The notes under the pieces were generated by a model. The model was not told the origin of the DNA. It saw nothing but the letters and a program-made list of their open reading frames with translations, and did no database searches. DNA of 64,000 nucleotides, from positions 539,494-603,493 of the forward strand of contig NZ_LMSA01000002.1 of NCBI RefSeq assembly GCF_001427985.1, in the 5' to 3' direction. Positions 9,006-18,088 of this stretch are shown here, one piece after another. The position numbers and the translations under genes were made by a program. Position 1 is the first letter of the stretch. Each line of letters begins with the position of its first letter. Source of the stretch: Knoellia sp. Soil729. Its GTDB lineage: Bacteria; Actinomycetota; Actinomycetes; Actinomycetales; Dermatophilaceae.

Positions 9006-10492
9006 CGCGCACCTCCGACCAGCGCGGCGGCGTCGGCCGTCACGGAGAACACGACCTGGGGTGCGACGCCGATGATGACGACGGCCAGGACCAGCGTGGA
9101 GATCACGGCGAGCTCGGCTCCACGGGCGTCAGCGGCCCGGTGCGGTGCATCGTCGGCCACCGCGTCACCGACCCAGACGAGCCGGGCCACGCGCAGGCTG
9201 TAGCCCGCCGCCAGCACCGCACCCACCGCCGCGATGACGACACCGGTGCGCAGGATGCCGGTGTGGTGCGCCGGGTTCCACGCACCGAGCAGGGCGACGA
9301 ACTCGCCCCAGAAGCCGGCCAGCCCGGGAAGGCCCAGGCCGGCCGCGAGGCCGAGGATCATGGCGAAGCCGAGTCGTGGCGACACCTCACGCAGGGCCGG
9401 ACGCACGACGGTGAGGTCGACGGACCCCCACCGGTGCTTGAGGCCCCCGACGACGACGAAGAGGAGGGCCGCGATCACCCCGTGCGCGATGTTGCCGATG
9501 AGCGCGGCCTGCAGACCGGTCGTGGTCCCGGACGCCAGTCCCAGCACGACGAAGCCCATGTGCGCGACCGACGAGAAGGCGATGAGCCGCTTGAGGTCAC
9601 GTTCGACGAGGCAGATGAGTCCGCCCCAGAGGATGCCGATGACGCCGGCGACCGCCAGCACCGGCGCGATGCGGGCGAAGCCGTCCGGGACGGTCATCAT
9701 CGGCAGCCGGACCAGGCCATAGGTGCCGAGCTTGAGGAGCACCGCTGCGAGGAGCACCGAGCCCGCAGTGGGTGCCGTGGTGTGTGCCGCCGGAAGCCAG
9801 GTGTGCAGGGGGAAGACCGGGACCTTGACGGCGAGGCCGATGGTGAGGAGGGCCGCGATGAGTGTCTGCTGGTGGAGGGTGAGGCGCGCGGCGGCGGCCG
9901 GCAGGGCGTCGAGGTCGGCGGTGCCCGCCTGCGTCACGAGCACGAGGATCCCGACGAGCATGAGCGTGGAGCCGACCGCCGTGTAGAGGATGAACCGCGC
10001 CGACGCGTCCGCGCGTGCGGCGGGGTTGTGCCGGTCGCCGTAGCGGCTGATGAGCAGCCACATCGGCACGAGGACGATCTCGAAGGCGATGAAGAAGAGG
10101 ATGGCGTCGCGAGCGGCGAACGTGGCCAGCGCGCCCGTCTCCACGAGGAGCAGGGCGCCGAGATAGGTTGCGGCACTGCCGGTCTGGGTCGGGCCCGCCC
10201 AGGGCTGCTCGACCCAGGCGTGCGCGACCACGAGGACGCCGATGACCGCGGTGAGGATGATGAGCGGGGCGCTGATGCCGTCGACCTCGAAGTGCCAGCG
10301 GACCCCCAGGTCGGGGATCCAGGCGCGGTCGACGGCCGGTCGCGACACGACAGCGACGACGGCGGCTGCCGCTCCGACGACGGCAGCCACGAGGGCCACC
10401 GCACGCGCTGCGCCAGTGGTGAGTGCACGACCCCCCGTGACGAGCCAGAGCCCGACGACGCCGGGGACGAGGAAGGTGAGGATCAACGCCAC
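9002..10492 (-). CDS. nuoM: NADH-quinone oxidoreductase subunit M, second complex I
   Basis: A 496-residue polytopic antiporter-like subunit. The channel motif VPVFPLHTWLPAAHTTAPTAGSVLLAAVLLKLGTYG is intact. The Glu region FFIAFEIVLVPMWLLISRYG is also present, matching proton-pumping NuoM proteins. It starts with GTG at 10492, 10 bp inside the end of nuoL, and ends in an ATGA overlap with nuoN. The presence of all three antiporter subunits (L, M, N) with their channel residues suggests that this second complex can pump protons. Confidence 0.93.
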   Translation of the reverse strand: MALILTFLVPGVVGLWLVTGGRALTTGAARAVALVAAVVGAAAAVVAVVSRPAVDRAWIPDLGVRWHFEVDGISAPLIILTAVIGVLVVAHAWVEQPWAGPTQTGSAATYLGALLLVETGALATFAARDAILFFIAFEIVLVPMWLLISRYGDRHNPAARADASARFILYTAVGSTLMLVGILVLVTQAGTADLDALPAAAARLTLHQQTLIAALLTIGLAVKVPVFPLHTWLPAAHTTAPTAGSVLLAAVLLKLGTYGLVRLPMMTVPDGFARIAPVLAVAGVIGILWGGLICLVERDLKRLIAFSSVAHMGFVVLGLASGTTTGLQAALIGNIAHGVIAALLFVVVGGLKHRWGSVDLTVVRPALREVSPRLGFAMILGLAAGLGLPGLAGFWGEFVALLGAWNPAHHTGILRTGVVIAAVGAVLAAGYSLRVARLVWVGDAVADDAPHRAADARGAELAVISTLVLAVVIIGVAPQVVFSVTADAAALVGGAR

Positions 10493-12354
10493 GTCAGCAC
10501 CGCCGTGCCGCCCGCGACGATGAGCCCGAGGGCCACGAGGCCGACGCCGGCCGAGGGTGCTTCGCGCCGGTGGCCGCGCTGGGTGAGCCAGCCGGCGATC
10601 CCCGCAGTGGCTGCGGCACCACGCACATAGCCGTCGACGACCTCACGGTCGAGGAAGGCGACGACCCGGGCCAGTCCCAGGACGGGCCGGACCACGACCG
10701 TCCGGTATGCCGTGTCGAACCCGAGGCCGGCATCGGCCAGCGCGCGTTGGCGGGCTGTGCGGAAGAAGGAGCTGCGGGGGTCGTCGGAGCCACGGGCGAG
10801 GTAGGCCACCCCGACACCGATCAGGATGAGGAGCAGCGTGAGCGCCATCCACACCAGCGACGCGCCGTGCAGGTCGAACAGGCCGGTCACGAGGACCAGG
10901 CCACCGATGACGGTGAGCACCGTGAGAGCGGCAAGGGCCCCGAGAACGGGGGCGGGCGGCATACCGGCGTGGTGGTCACGCGGTGCGTCCGCGTCCTCGG
11001 ACGCCGGCACGAGCTCGAGCGGGGCGGTCACGACGAGGTGCGCGCGCGTCGAGTAGGCAGCGGTGAGGACCACGGTGATGAGCAGGGCGGCAAGGACGAG
11101 GACGCCGGGCCCTCCCGATGTGATGGCGCCCTCGTAGGCCGTCACGACGACCTCCTCCTTGGAGAGGCCACCCACGACGAACGGCGCGCCGGCAAGGGCC
11201 AGCAGACCGAACAGCCAAGCGACGCGCGCGAGCTGGTGGACGTTGCCGGCCCCGCGCAGGGCGACCGCGAGGGTCGAGCCAGCGACGACGGACAACCAGC
11301 CGATGGTGAGGAAGAGGAGGGACTTGAAGATCGCGTGCGCCCACAGGTGGAACAGCGCCGGGTCCGGGCCGATCTCCGCGGTGGCCGTCGCGAGCGCCGA
11401 GAGCATGATCGCCACCTGGCTGACGGTCGACCAGGCCAGGAGGCGCTTGAGGTCGGACTGGCCGAGGGCGAGCACTGCGGCGCCGACCATCGTCACCGCC
11501 GTGGCGGCGCCGAGCAGCCAGCGGGCACCGTCGGCGTGGACGAGGACGGGGAACAGCTGGGCCAGGACGACCGTCCCGGCGGCGACCATCGTGGCGGCGT
11601 GGATGAGGGCGGACGCGGGGGTCGGGCCCTCCATGGCGTCGGGCAGCCAGTCCTGGAACGGGAACTGTGCCGACTTGCCGAGCACACCGATGATGACGAG
11701 CGCGAGCAGCAGCGAGCGAAGCCACGGGGAGACGGACGAAGAGGTCCAGTGTGCGACGACCGCCTCGAGGCCGGTCGAGCCGGCACCTGCGGACAGCCCC
11801 ACGATGCCGAGCACGAAGCCGATGTCGGCGACGCGCGTGACGATGAAGGCCTTGTGCGCTGCCCGCCTCGCGGACTCCTTGCGCGACCAGTGGCCGATGA
11901 GGAGGTAGGAGCACCAGCCCATGACCTCCCAGCCGATGAGGGTGAGGACGAGGTCGCGGGCATGGACGACGAGCATCATCGCGCCGGTGAAGAGCGCGAC
12001 GGTGGCCGCGAACTGGCCCAGCCGGTCGTCGTCGGCGAGGTACCAGCGGGTGAAGACAAGGACAGCGGCGGCGACCAGCGCCACGACGGCTGCCACCGCC
12101 GCGGTGGCCGGGCTCGCACCGAGCTGGAGCGGCATCTCGATCTCACCGACCTGCAGCGTCCCACGCGACTGGGAGACGACCTGCCCCCGCACCGGCGCCA
12201 CGAAGAGCCCGACGACCGAGAGCGCCAGGGACACCAGGGCGATGGCGGTCGCCAGCCCGGCCGCCAGCCGCGGGCTGCGCCGGACCCCGAGGGTGAGCAC
12301 GGCAGCCAGGACCGGCAGCCCGACAAGCAGGTACGACACGGTCAGGGCGCTCAC
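10483..12354 (-). CDS. nuoL: NADH-quinone oxidoreductase subunit L, second complex I
   Basis: A 623-residue subunit, the largest antiporter-like protein of complex I. It has LTLIGWEVMGWCSYLLIGHW (Glu of the first half-channel), [31 protein letters not shown] (Lys/His channel) and a C-terminal lateral helix region with the final hydrophobic anchor. The GTG at 12354 overlaps the stop of nuoK (GTGA). Length is close to the E. coli protein (613). Compared with nuoL in the complete operon (650 residues) the C-terminal part is shorter. Confidence 0.93.
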   Translation of the reverse strand: MSALTVSYLLVGLPVLAAVLTLGVRRSPRLAAGLATAIALVSLALSVVGLFVAPVRGQVVSQSRGTLQVGEIEMPLQLGASPATAAVAAVVALVAAAVLVFTRWYLADDDRLGQFAATVALFTGAMMLVVHARDLVLTLIGWEVMGWCSYLLIGHWSRKESARRAAHKAFIVTRVADIGFVLGIVGLSAGAGSTGLEAVVAHWTSSSVSPWLRSLLLALVIIGVLGKSAQFPFQDWLPDAMEGPTPASALIHAATMVAAGTVVLAQLFPVLVHADGARWLLGAATAVTMVGAAVLALGQSDLKRLLAWSTVSQVAIMLSALATATAEIGPDPALFHLWAHAIFKSLLFLTIGWLSVVAGSTLAVALRGAGNVHQLARVAWLFGLLALAGAPFVVGGLSKEEVVVTAYEGAITSGGPGVLVLAALLITVVLTAAYSTRAHLVVTAPLELVPASEDADAPRDHHAGMPPAPVLGALAALTVLTVIGGLVLVTGLFDLHGASLVWMALTLLLILIGVGVAYLARGSDDPRSSFFRTARQRALADAGLGFDTAYRTVVVRPVLGLARVVAFLDREVVDGYVRGAAATAGIAGWLTQRGHRREAPSAGVGLVALGLIVAGGTAVLTWR

Positions 12355-12692
12355 GTGCGATCACCCCGCGTGGCCGAGGTCGCAGCCAGTGGGTCGTCGA
12401 GCGGGGCGTCGAGGTCGATCGAGCCCCTGTGCCTGAACGCCGTGAGGATCACCGCCAAGGCGACGACGACCTCGGCCGCGGCGATGGTGATGACGAACAG
12501 CGGCAGGACGCTCGAGGCCTCCCAGCGCGACGCCGTGGCGGCACCGGACGCCACGAGCAGCACGAGCGACCCGGAGAGGATGAGCTCGACACCGATGAGC
12601 AGCAGGACGGCGTTGCGCCGCACCGTGACCCCCATGACGCCGAGACCGACGAGGAGGGCGGCCACGACATAGGGCCCGGCGAGGTGGATCAC
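12351..12692 (-). CDS. nuoK: NADH-quinone oxidoreductase subunit K, second complex I
   Basis: A 113-residue protein with three membrane helices. Buried Glu residues are seen in LLIGVELILSGSLVLLV and FVITIAAAEVVVALAVIL, which are essential for proton transfer in NuoK. The GTG at 12692 overlaps the nuoJ stop (GTGA) and follows GGAGG. The frame extends further upstream but that part is the antisense-like shadow of nuoJ. A short polar tail (about 20 residues) follows the third helix. Confidence 0.9.
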   Translation of the reverse strand: MIHLAGPYVVAALLVGLGVMGVTVRRNAVLLLIGVELILSGSLVLLVASGAATASRWEASSVLPLFVITIAAAEVVVALAVILTAFRHRGSIDLDAPLDDPLAATSATRGDRT

Positions 12693-13201
12693 GGGGAAGC
12701 CACCTCCTTCGAGGGGCCTCGGGAGACGGCGAGCGCCGCGATGAGGGCAGCGAGCAGCAGGACCGACAGCGCCTCGAACGGCCACACCCACGTCCCGAAG
12801 AGCTCGGTGGCGATCGCCTGGTTCGCGATGTCGCGGCGCTCGACCGCGCCGCCGGCCAGCGGCAGCAGCGCAGCGAGCAGCAACGCGGTCGTCGCGGCCC
12901 CCGCCAGCCCCGCGGCGACGCGACGCCACACGGGTACGGCATGCACGAGGTCGGGGCCGATCGGTGCGCGCGTCAGCATGAGGGCGAAGAGGACGAGCAC
13001 GACGACGGCACCGACATAGACGAGCACCAGCACGAGGGCGACGAGCTCATGGCCGAGCACGAGCAGGCACCCGGCGACCCCGAGCAGCGCGACGACGAGC
13101 CACAGGGCGGCGTGCACCACCTGGCGCGTCGTCACGGCGAGGAGCCCCGCCACCACGGCGAGGAGTCCGCACGCAGCGAACGCCAGGTCCAACGACGTCA
13201 T
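12689..13201 (-). CDS. nuoJ: NADH-quinone oxidoreductase subunit J, second complex I
   Basis: A 170-residue protein with five membrane helices. The conserved third-helix segment [19 protein letters not shown] (Tyr-Val-Gly-Ala) is the flexible part of the proton path in NuoJ/ND6. It overlaps nuoI at its start and nuoK at its stop by 4 bp each. It has no long C-terminal tail, unlike the 282-residue nuoJ of the complete operon. Confidence 0.92.
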   Translation of the reverse strand: MTSLDLAFAACGLLAVVAGLLAVTTRQVVHAALWLVVALLGVAGCLLVLGHELVALVLVLVYVGAVVVLVLFALMLTRAPIGPDLVHAVPVWRRVAAGLAGAATTALLLAALLPLAGGAVERRDIANQAIATELFGTWVWPFEALSVLLLAALIAALAVSRGPSKEVASP

Positions 13202-13839
13202 GCCTCGGGTCCCTCGGCGGCTCGAGGACCGCGTGGCTCGCGCGGAGTCCTCGGCTCACGCGGAGCCCGCGGCTCACGCGGCTCACGGGCAGCGCTCGGC
13301 TCACGCGGCGCCCGAGCAGGCTTGTTGGCGGCGGCGACCTCGGCCGGCTCGGCGGACCGCTCGTCGAGCGCCGGCGGCGGAGGCACCGACTCCATCCAGC
13401 CGCCGAGCCGGTCCTTGTCGTGCAGGAGGTCGCGGATGTCGGTCTCGGCGTACTCGAACTGCGGGCTCCAGAACAGCGCGTCGAACGGGCACACCTCGAT
13501 GCAGATCCCGCAGTACATGCACAGCGAGAAGTCGATCGAGAAGTCGTCGAGGACGTTGCGCTGCCGCTCGCGCCCACCCTCGGTGCTCGCCGGGATCGTC
13601 TCCTTGTGCGAGTCGATGTAGATGCACCAGTCCGGGCACTCGCGCGCGCACAGCATGCAGCTCGTGCAGTTCTCCTCGAGCAGGGCGATGACACCACGAC
13701 TGCGCGGCGGCAGGTCGGGTGCGACGTCGGGGTACTCGTGGGTGTGCACCGGCTTCACTGCCGTCTTGGCCGTCGTGGCCAGACCCTTGAGTATGCCGGG
13801 CAGGATGCCCTTGTTGCTCGACTTCGCCTTGTCGTTCAT
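13198..13839 (-). CDS. nuoI: NADH-quinone oxidoreductase subunit I with repetitive tail, second complex I
   Basis: A 213-residue peripheral iron-sulfur subunit. Two intact [4Fe-4S] motifs, [15 protein letters not shown] and [15 protein letters not shown], provide clusters N6a and N6b, which pass electrons to NuoB. The ATG at 13839 overlaps the nuoH stop by 4 bp. The last ~40 residues are unusual: an arginine/proline/glutamate tail built from PREP units ([20 protein letters not shown]) encoded by a short tandem DNA repeat. The tail follows the folded ferredoxin domain and is probably disordered. Confidence 0.92.
   Translation of the reverse strand: MNDKAKSSNKGILPGILKGLATTAKTAVKPVHTHEYPDVAPDLPPRSRGVIALLEENCTSCMLCARECPDWCIYIDSHKETIPASTEGGRERQRNVLDDFSIDFSLCMYCGICIEVCPFDALFWSPQFEYAETDIRDLLHDKDRLGGWMESVPPPPALDERSAEPAEVAAANKPARAPREPSAAREPREPRAPREPRTPREPRGPRAAEGPEA
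13231..13310 (-). repeat. Tandem short repeat encoding the PREP tail of NuoI
   Basis: Four or five imperfect copies of a GGCTCACGCGG-type unit (plus-strand reading) encode Pro-Arg-Glu-Pro steps at the 3' end of nuoI of the second cluster. Units stand near 13235, 13253, 13271, 13280 and 13298. Copy number could vary between strains through slippage. Confidence 0.75.
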
Positions 13840-14792
13840 CGCGTCATCACCACGCCAATTCCGGTGAGGCCGAGCTGGATCAGGGCCAGGGGCAGGAGGA
13901 AGAGCCACGCCATCCGCTGGAGCTGGTCCTCGCGCATGCGCGGCCAGGCCACGCGGAACCAGATGACGAGGATGGCGATGACGAAGCCCTTGAGCAACGT
14001 CCACACCCAACCGATGTGGTCATCCAACGGGCCACGCCAACCGCCGAGGTAGAGCACGGCGAAGAGCAGTGAGAAGACGACGATGCCGGCATACTCCGCG
14101 AGCAGAAAGAAGGCGAAGCGCAGCCCGGTGTACTCGGTCCACGGGCCCATGACGAGCTCGGCGTCGGCGATCGGCATGTCGAAGGGCGGCCGCTGCAGCT
14201 CCGCGAGCGCCGCGACGAGGAAGACGATCGCTCCGGGCAGCTGCCACAGGAGCCACCACGGCGACCACGCCTCGACCACACCCGAGAGGCGCAGCGTTCC
14301 CGCGGCGAGGCAGGCCGAGGCCACCGCCAGAACGAGCGGCAGCTCGTAGGACACGAGCTGGGCTGCGGAGCGCAGCGCGCCGAGCAACGCGTACTTGTTG
14401 GCGCTCGCCCACCCGGCCATGAGGGTGCCGAGGGCCCCGACGCTCGTGGCGGCCAGCACCAGCAGCGCGCTGGCCGGCACGTCCACGGCGACGACGCCAC
14501 GTTGCAGCGGCAGCGCCGCCATCGCCAGGAGGTAGGGCACCAACGCGACGAAGGGCGCGATCCGGAAGATCGTGCGGTCGGCCGCGCGCGGGGTGATGTC
14601 CTCCTTCTGGGCGAACTTCACCCCGTCGGCGACGAGCTGGGCCCACCCGTGGAAGCCACCGGCATACATCGGTCCGAGCCGTCCCTGCATGTGTGCCATG
14701 ACCTTGTGCTCGGTCTGCCCCACGAGCAGGGGGAAGACCAGGAAGGCGGCCAGCACGGCCACCGACCTCACCACGACCTCGAGCACGCTCAT
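13836..14792 (-). CDS. nuoH: NADH-quinone oxidoreductase subunit H, second complex I
   Basis: A 318-residue membrane subunit with eight helices that forms the quinone-binding entrance with NuoB and NuoD. The motif [32 protein letters not shown] is well kept. The acidic loop reads [32 protein letters not shown], a divergent version of the usual ETNRxPFDLxExExELVxG motif, with fewer acidic residues. The ATG at 14792 was chosen; a GTG two codons upstream is possible. Only 64 bp separate it from nuoC, exactly where nuoD-E-F-G stand in the standard gene order. Confidence 0.92.
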   Translation of the reverse strand: MSVLEVVVRSVAVLAAFLVFPLLVGQTEHKVMAHMQGRLGPMYAGGFHGWAQLVADGVKFAQKEDITPRAADRTIFRIAPFVALVPYLLAMAALPLQRGVVAVDVPASALLVLAATSVGALGTLMAGWASANKYALLGALRSAAQLVSYELPLVLAVASACLAAGTLRLSGVVEAWSPWWLLWQLPGAIVFLVAALAELQRPPFDMPIADAELVMGPWTEYTGLRFAFFLLAEYAGIVVFSLLFAVLYLGGWRGPLDDHIGWVWTLLKGFVIAILVIWFRVAWPRMREDQLQRMAWLFLLPLALIQLGLTGIGVVMTR

Positions 14793-14856
14793 CGTCACGC
14801 AGCCTAGTAGTTGAGCAGGCCGCTCATGGGTGGCGTCCGGACCCTCACGGGGCCGG

Positions 14857-15390
14857 TCAGCGCGGACCCCAGTCGGGGCCGGGGACACCGGGCGCCTGGA
14901 CCCGACGGCGCGACGGCGACTTCGCCGAGTCGTGGCCCTCCCCCGGCTCCTTGCCGCCCGGCCACTGCTTGGACGCCCGGGCGGCGAGCACGAACGACTT
15001 GCGCAGCGGGGTGCCCGCAAACCCCTCCGGGAGGAGCAGGGGCCGCAGCCCCGAGCCCGACCCGTCGTCGAAGCCCGAGAACCCGACACCGAACATCTCG
15101 TGCGTCTCGCGCTCGTGCCACGCGGCACCGGCATACACATCGGTGACCGAGGGTGCGTCGGCACCCTCGGGGACGCGCGTGGTGATCCGGACGGCCCGTA
15201 TGCCGTGTGTCCCGGCTCCGTGGGAGACGTCCAGGGCGCGCAGCACGAGGTCGTAGCCGGGCGCCGCCTCGTCGTAGGTGCGGTCGACGGCGCTGAGCCA
15301 GTCGAAGAAGGTGAAGCCGGACGCCTGCGCGGTTGCGACCGCCTCGTGCCAGTCGGCCAGGGCGACGTCGCGCAGCTCATCGGTGCTCAC
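14857..15390 (-). CDS. nuoC: NADH-quinone oxidoreductase subunit C-like, second complex I
   Basis: A 177-residue protein that matches the 30-kDa subunit only. The signature WHERETHEMFGVGFSGF is present near residues 92-107, followed by LRPLLLPEGFAGTPLRKSF. The second half usually seen in fused NuoCD proteins (the 49-kDa quinone-binding subunit) is absent, and no separate nuoD gene follows. The tail after residue 140 is polar and likely disordered. The GTG at 15390 gives the start. A strong hairpin lies just upstream (15409-15456), so this gene may need its own promoter. Confidence 0.85.
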   Translation of the reverse strand: MSTDELRDVALADWHEAVATAQASGFTFFDWLSAVDRTYDEAAPGYDLVLRALDVSHGAGTHGIRAVRITTRVPEGADAPSVTDVYAGAAWHERETHEMFGVGFSGFDDGSGSGLRPLLLPEGFAGTPLRKSFVLAARASKQWPGGKEPGEGHDSAKSPSRRRVQAPGVPGPDWGPR

Positions 15391-15408
15391 GCCATCACCC
15401 TAAACCGG

Positions 15409-15456
15409 CCTTGTGTGCCCCAGCGCGACCCAGGACTCGCGCTGAGGCACACAAGG
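15409..15456 (-). terminator. Strong hairpin between the SGNH hydrolase gene and nuoC
   Basis: A 20-bp stem with one mismatch (left arm 15409-15428, right arm 15437-15456) around an 8-nt loop lies 7 bp after the SGNH hydrolase stop and 18 bp before the nuoC start on the same strand. It looks like the hydrolase terminator and would separate nuoA-B from nuoC-N at the transcript level unless it is read through. Confidence 0.75.
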
Positions 15457-15463
15457 CGAGGGG

Positions 15464-16498
15464 TCAGCGGGCCTGGCGCGCGGACCAGACCCGGTCGGCC
15501 GCGTCGATGCTGGCACGCGACGACAGGTCGACCCCGGCGCGGGCGGCCGCGGCCTTCACCCGCCGCGAGGACAGGTCGGGTGCATGGAACTCCTTCGGCG
15601 TGATTGAGGCGTCCCGTGTGGCGTAGGGGCGCTGCTGAGCCGCCAGGCGCTCGGAGGACGCGACGGCCTGCTGCACCGTCCTGGCGTTCACCGTCAGTGT
15701 GGCGCCGGTGAGCGGCGTGCTGACGGTCGGGGTGTAGCCGTCGCGGTGACCCGCGACGTTGGGGTGATAGCTCTCCTCAACCGGACTCGAGAGTCCGTTG
15801 AGCCATTCGACGTCGTCGCAGACCGCGTGTCGGACGAAGCGCGCCGTCGGGTTGGCGAAGCTGAACCCCTTGGCGCTGGCCGCTGCTGACGTCTTGGCGT
15901 TGATGAGGTCGGCCATCTGGTTGAGCCGGGTCTCCTCTGCCGGCGAGAACCAGGTGAAGGCGTTGCAGTCCTCCCCCATGAAGATCCGCGGGTAGCCGAC
16001 GACGACGACCTTGGCGTTGGGCGCCTTGCTGCGGATCGACGAGTACAGCGTGGCCAGCTTGCCGGGCAGCACGTTGTTGACGTAGCTCTGGGCGGCGTCG
16101 ATCCTGCCGTTGCAGTTGCTCGCCCACCCGGGGAGGGCGCACTCGGTGAGCACGTCGGCGAACCCGGCGTCGTTGCCGCCGACGGAGATGCTCACGCGGG
16201 ACGTCGAGGAGGACAGCGCGCTCAGCTGCGCGGTGGTCACGTCGGGAATCGTGGCTCCGGAGCAGGCGCGGAAGTTCAGCGCATAGCCCTTGGCCGAGGC
16301 GATGAGCGAGGGGTAGGCCTTGGTCGAGCGCAGGCACTGGGTGCCGTCGTCGATGTAGGAACGGGTCCCCGTCCCCGAGGAGTAGGAGTCGCCGAGCGCG
16401 ACGTAGGACGTCACGGCTTGGGCTGGGACTGCGCTGATCGCGAGGCTCGTTGCGGCAGCACATGCTGCAAGCAGGCCCATCGAGCGGACTGTCGACAT
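15464..16498 (-). CDS. Secreted SGNH/GDSL-family hydrolase
   Basis: A 344-residue protein with a clear signal peptide (MSTVRSMGLLAACAAATSLA, ending in VPAQA near residue 28). Mature sequence begins VTSYVALGDSYSSG, holding the nucleophile Ser of block I. The block III pattern is ISVGGNDAGF, and block V is ESYHPNVAGH with the catalytic His and no Asp three residues earlier, as in Streptomyces scabies-type esterases. Six or more Cys suggest disulfides. The ATG at 16498 has GGGAG 6 bp upstream; the ATG at 16504 would be too close. It probably hydrolyses ester bonds outside the cell. It is oddly placed inside a complex I gene cluster. Confidence 0.92.
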   Translation of the reverse strand: MSTVRSMGLLAACAAATSLAISAVPAQAVTSYVALGDSYSSGTGTRSYIDDGTQCLRSTKAYPSLIASAKGYALNFRACSGATIPDVTTAQLSALSSSTSRVSISVGGNDAGFADVLTECALPGWASNCNGRIDAAQSYVNNVLPGKLATLYSSIRSKAPNAKVVVVGYPRIFMGEDCNAFTWFSPAEETRLNQMADLINAKTSAAASAKGFSFANPTARFVRHAVCDDVEWLNGLSSPVEESYHPNVAGHRDGYTPTVSTPLTGATLTVNARTVQQAVASSERLAAQQRPYATRDASITPKEFHAPDLSSRRVKAAAARAGVDLSSRASIDAADRVWSARQAR

Positions 16499-16593
16499 TG
16501 ACATCTCCCTGGGGGATTTCCGGATGCGGTGATCGCAACCTAGGACCGCCAGGGGGTCGCCGGGGAACTCAGGTCGCACTCTTTGCCAAGTTC

Positions 16594-16962
16594 TTACCTG
16601 CCGGTATGCCGGGTGCCCCCGTCGCGCGGGTCGGTGTCGTCGAGCGCCAGCTGGGCGAGCACCAGAACGAGCCCGGCCCCGATGAGGACCAGCCCGAACC
16701 GCGAGTGCTCGAGCCCCAGGAGCCCGGCGCCGACGACCATGACCATGCCTCCTGCCGCGAGCGCCCTCGAGACCTTGGGGATCCGCCTGCGGGCCCGGGG
16801 CGCGATGAACAGTCCCCAGAGCAGCGCGACGACGACGACCGCGCCGACGCCCGCGAGGGACCCACCCAGACCTGCCCCTGCGAGGGCCGAGGCCAACAGG
16901 AAGACGCCGACCATGAAGGCGAACTCGATGACGAAGGCAAGCAGGCCCAGGACGACGAGCAT
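16594..16962 (-). CDS. YrdB-like (DUF2568) small membrane protein
   Basis: A 122-residue protein with four predicted spans. The segment VVALLWGLFIAPRARRRIP between spans 2 and 3 matches the AxWGxFxAPRA signature of the YrdB/DUF2568 family, whose function is unknown. The ATG overlaps the nuoB stop by one base (TGATG), so it is co-translated with nuoB of the second complex I. It could be a dedicated accessory subunit or assembly factor, but position is the only evidence. Confidence 0.78.
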   Translation of the reverse strand: MLVVLGLLAFVIEFAFMVGVFLLASALAGAGLGGSLAGVGAVVVVALLWGLFIAPRARRRIPKVSRALAAGGMVMVVGAGLLGLEHSRFGLVLIGAGLVLVLAQLALDDTDPRDGGTRHTGR

Positions 16963-17597
16963 CAGCTCGGCCGCTCGACCCGACCCCGAGTGACCTCTGC
17001 GGCCGACCCGGTGCGGTGGGCCGTGTAGCGCGGTGCCCCCGAGTCGTCACCGGGCGTGAAGCCCCCGGCGCCACCCAGCCGCTCGGCGATGGCGCGACCG
17101 GACAGCCGCTCGCCGGCGATCTGCTCCTGGAGCTTGATGATGCCGTGGAGCAGCGCCTCGGGTCGCGGGGGACAGCCGGGCACGTAGACGTCGACGGGGA
17201 TGAGTGTGTCCACGCCCTTGGTCACCGAGTAGGAGTCCCAGTAGGGGCCACCGGAGTTCGAGCAGGCACCGAACGAGATGACGTACTTCGGCTCCGGCAT
17301 CTGGTCGTAGAGGCGACGGATCGCCGGCGCCATCTTGTCGGTGACCGTCCCCGACACCACCATGAGGTCGGCCTGTCGCGGTCCGGGGGCGAACGGGATC
17401 ACTCCGAGCCGGATGAAGTCGTGGCGGCCCATCGATGCAGCGATGAACTCGATGGCGCAGCAGGCGAGGCCGAAGTTGAAGACCCACAGCGAGTAGCGAC
17501 GTCCCCAGTTGAGGACCACTCGGATGGGCTTGGGCGCGTGCTCGCTGCCCGGCCCGACGCGCGGCATCGGCAGCATCACGGGCTGGTCGGTGCTCAC
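16962..17597 (-). CDS. nuoB: NADH-quinone oxidoreductase subunit B, second complex I
   Basis: A 211-residue peripheral subunit that carries terminal cluster N2 next to the quinone site. All four ligands are present: the tandem Cys in [10 protein letters not shown], the Cys in [11 protein letters not shown], and the Cys in [12 protein letters not shown]. The GTG at 17597 gives a normal N-terminus ([15 protein letters not shown]); the longer upstream frame is out of the family range. After nuoB the standard order is broken by a DUF2568 gene and a hydrolase gene before nuoC. Confidence 0.93.
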   Translation of the reverse strand: MSTDQPVMLPMPRVGPGSEHAPKPIRVVLNWGRRYSLWVFNFGLACCAIEFIAASMGRHDFIRLGVIPFAPGPRQADLMVVSGTVTDKMAPAIRRLYDQMPEPKYVISFGACSNSGGPYWDSYSVTKGVDTLIPVDVYVPGCPPRPEALLHGIIKLQEQIAGERLSGRAIAERLGGAGGFTPGDDSGAPRYTAHRTGSAAEVTRGRVERPS

Positions 17598-17614
17598 GGT
17601 CCCCAGCCTAGGGC

Positions 17615-17974
17615 TCACGTCCAACGCAGCAGACCGCGCCGGGCGGCGTGGAGCAGCCCGATGACGATGATCCCGATGAAGACGGCGATCTCGACGAGCG
17701 ATGCGGCGCCGAGGCCCGGGTCGCGCAGGACGTAGGCCCACGGGAAGAGATAGACCGCGTCGACCGCGAAGACGACGTAGAGGAACGCGTAGGAGAGGTA
17801 GCGGACCTGGCTCTGGGCCCATCCCTCGCCGACCGGGTCGACGCCCGACTCGTAGGTGCTGAGCTTGGCCCTCGAGGGAGCGTGGGGCGCGAGCAGCCGA
17901 CGGGCGCCCACCGCCGCGATGACGAGCAGGATGCCGGTGGCCAGCACCGCCGCTGCCGCCACGTATCCGGTCAT
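17615..17974 (-). CDS. nuoA: NADH-quinone oxidoreductase subunit A, second complex I
   Basis: A 119-residue protein with three membrane helices. [44 protein letters not shown] contains the conserved ExG and FDVEx-like (FAVDAV) loops of NuoA. The normal loop reads FDVE, so the Glu position is changed here to VDAV. The ATG at 17974 is the first gene of the second complex I cluster. About 114 bp separate it from the divergent DUF4242 gene, so promoters for both should lie there. I see no Rex-type operator in that gap. Confidence 0.92.
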   Translation of the reverse strand: MTGYVAAAAVLATGILLVIAAVGARRLLAPHAPSRAKLSTYESGVDPVGEGWAQSQVRYLSYAFLYVVFAVDAVYLFPWAYVLRDPGLGAASLVEIAVFIGIIVIGLLHAARRGLLRWT

Positions 17975-18088
17975 GGACGCCACCCTATCGAGCGGGCAGG
18001 GGCGAGCACGGCGCGAGCCTGACGGGCTCCGCCGAAATGACCACGGCCGGCTCGGTCCAACGCGCCTAGACTCGCAGCGGGAGGTCCC

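Noticed and set aside
13231..13310. Short regular repeats that could suggest a CRISPR array
   Set aside because: Units are about 11-18 bp, without unique spacers of fixed length, and encode the PREP tail in frame. No cas gene is near.
14793..14856. Hidden or truncated nuoD between nuoC and nuoH of the second cluster
   Set aside because: Only 64 bp are available and the bases show no NuoD motif in any frame.
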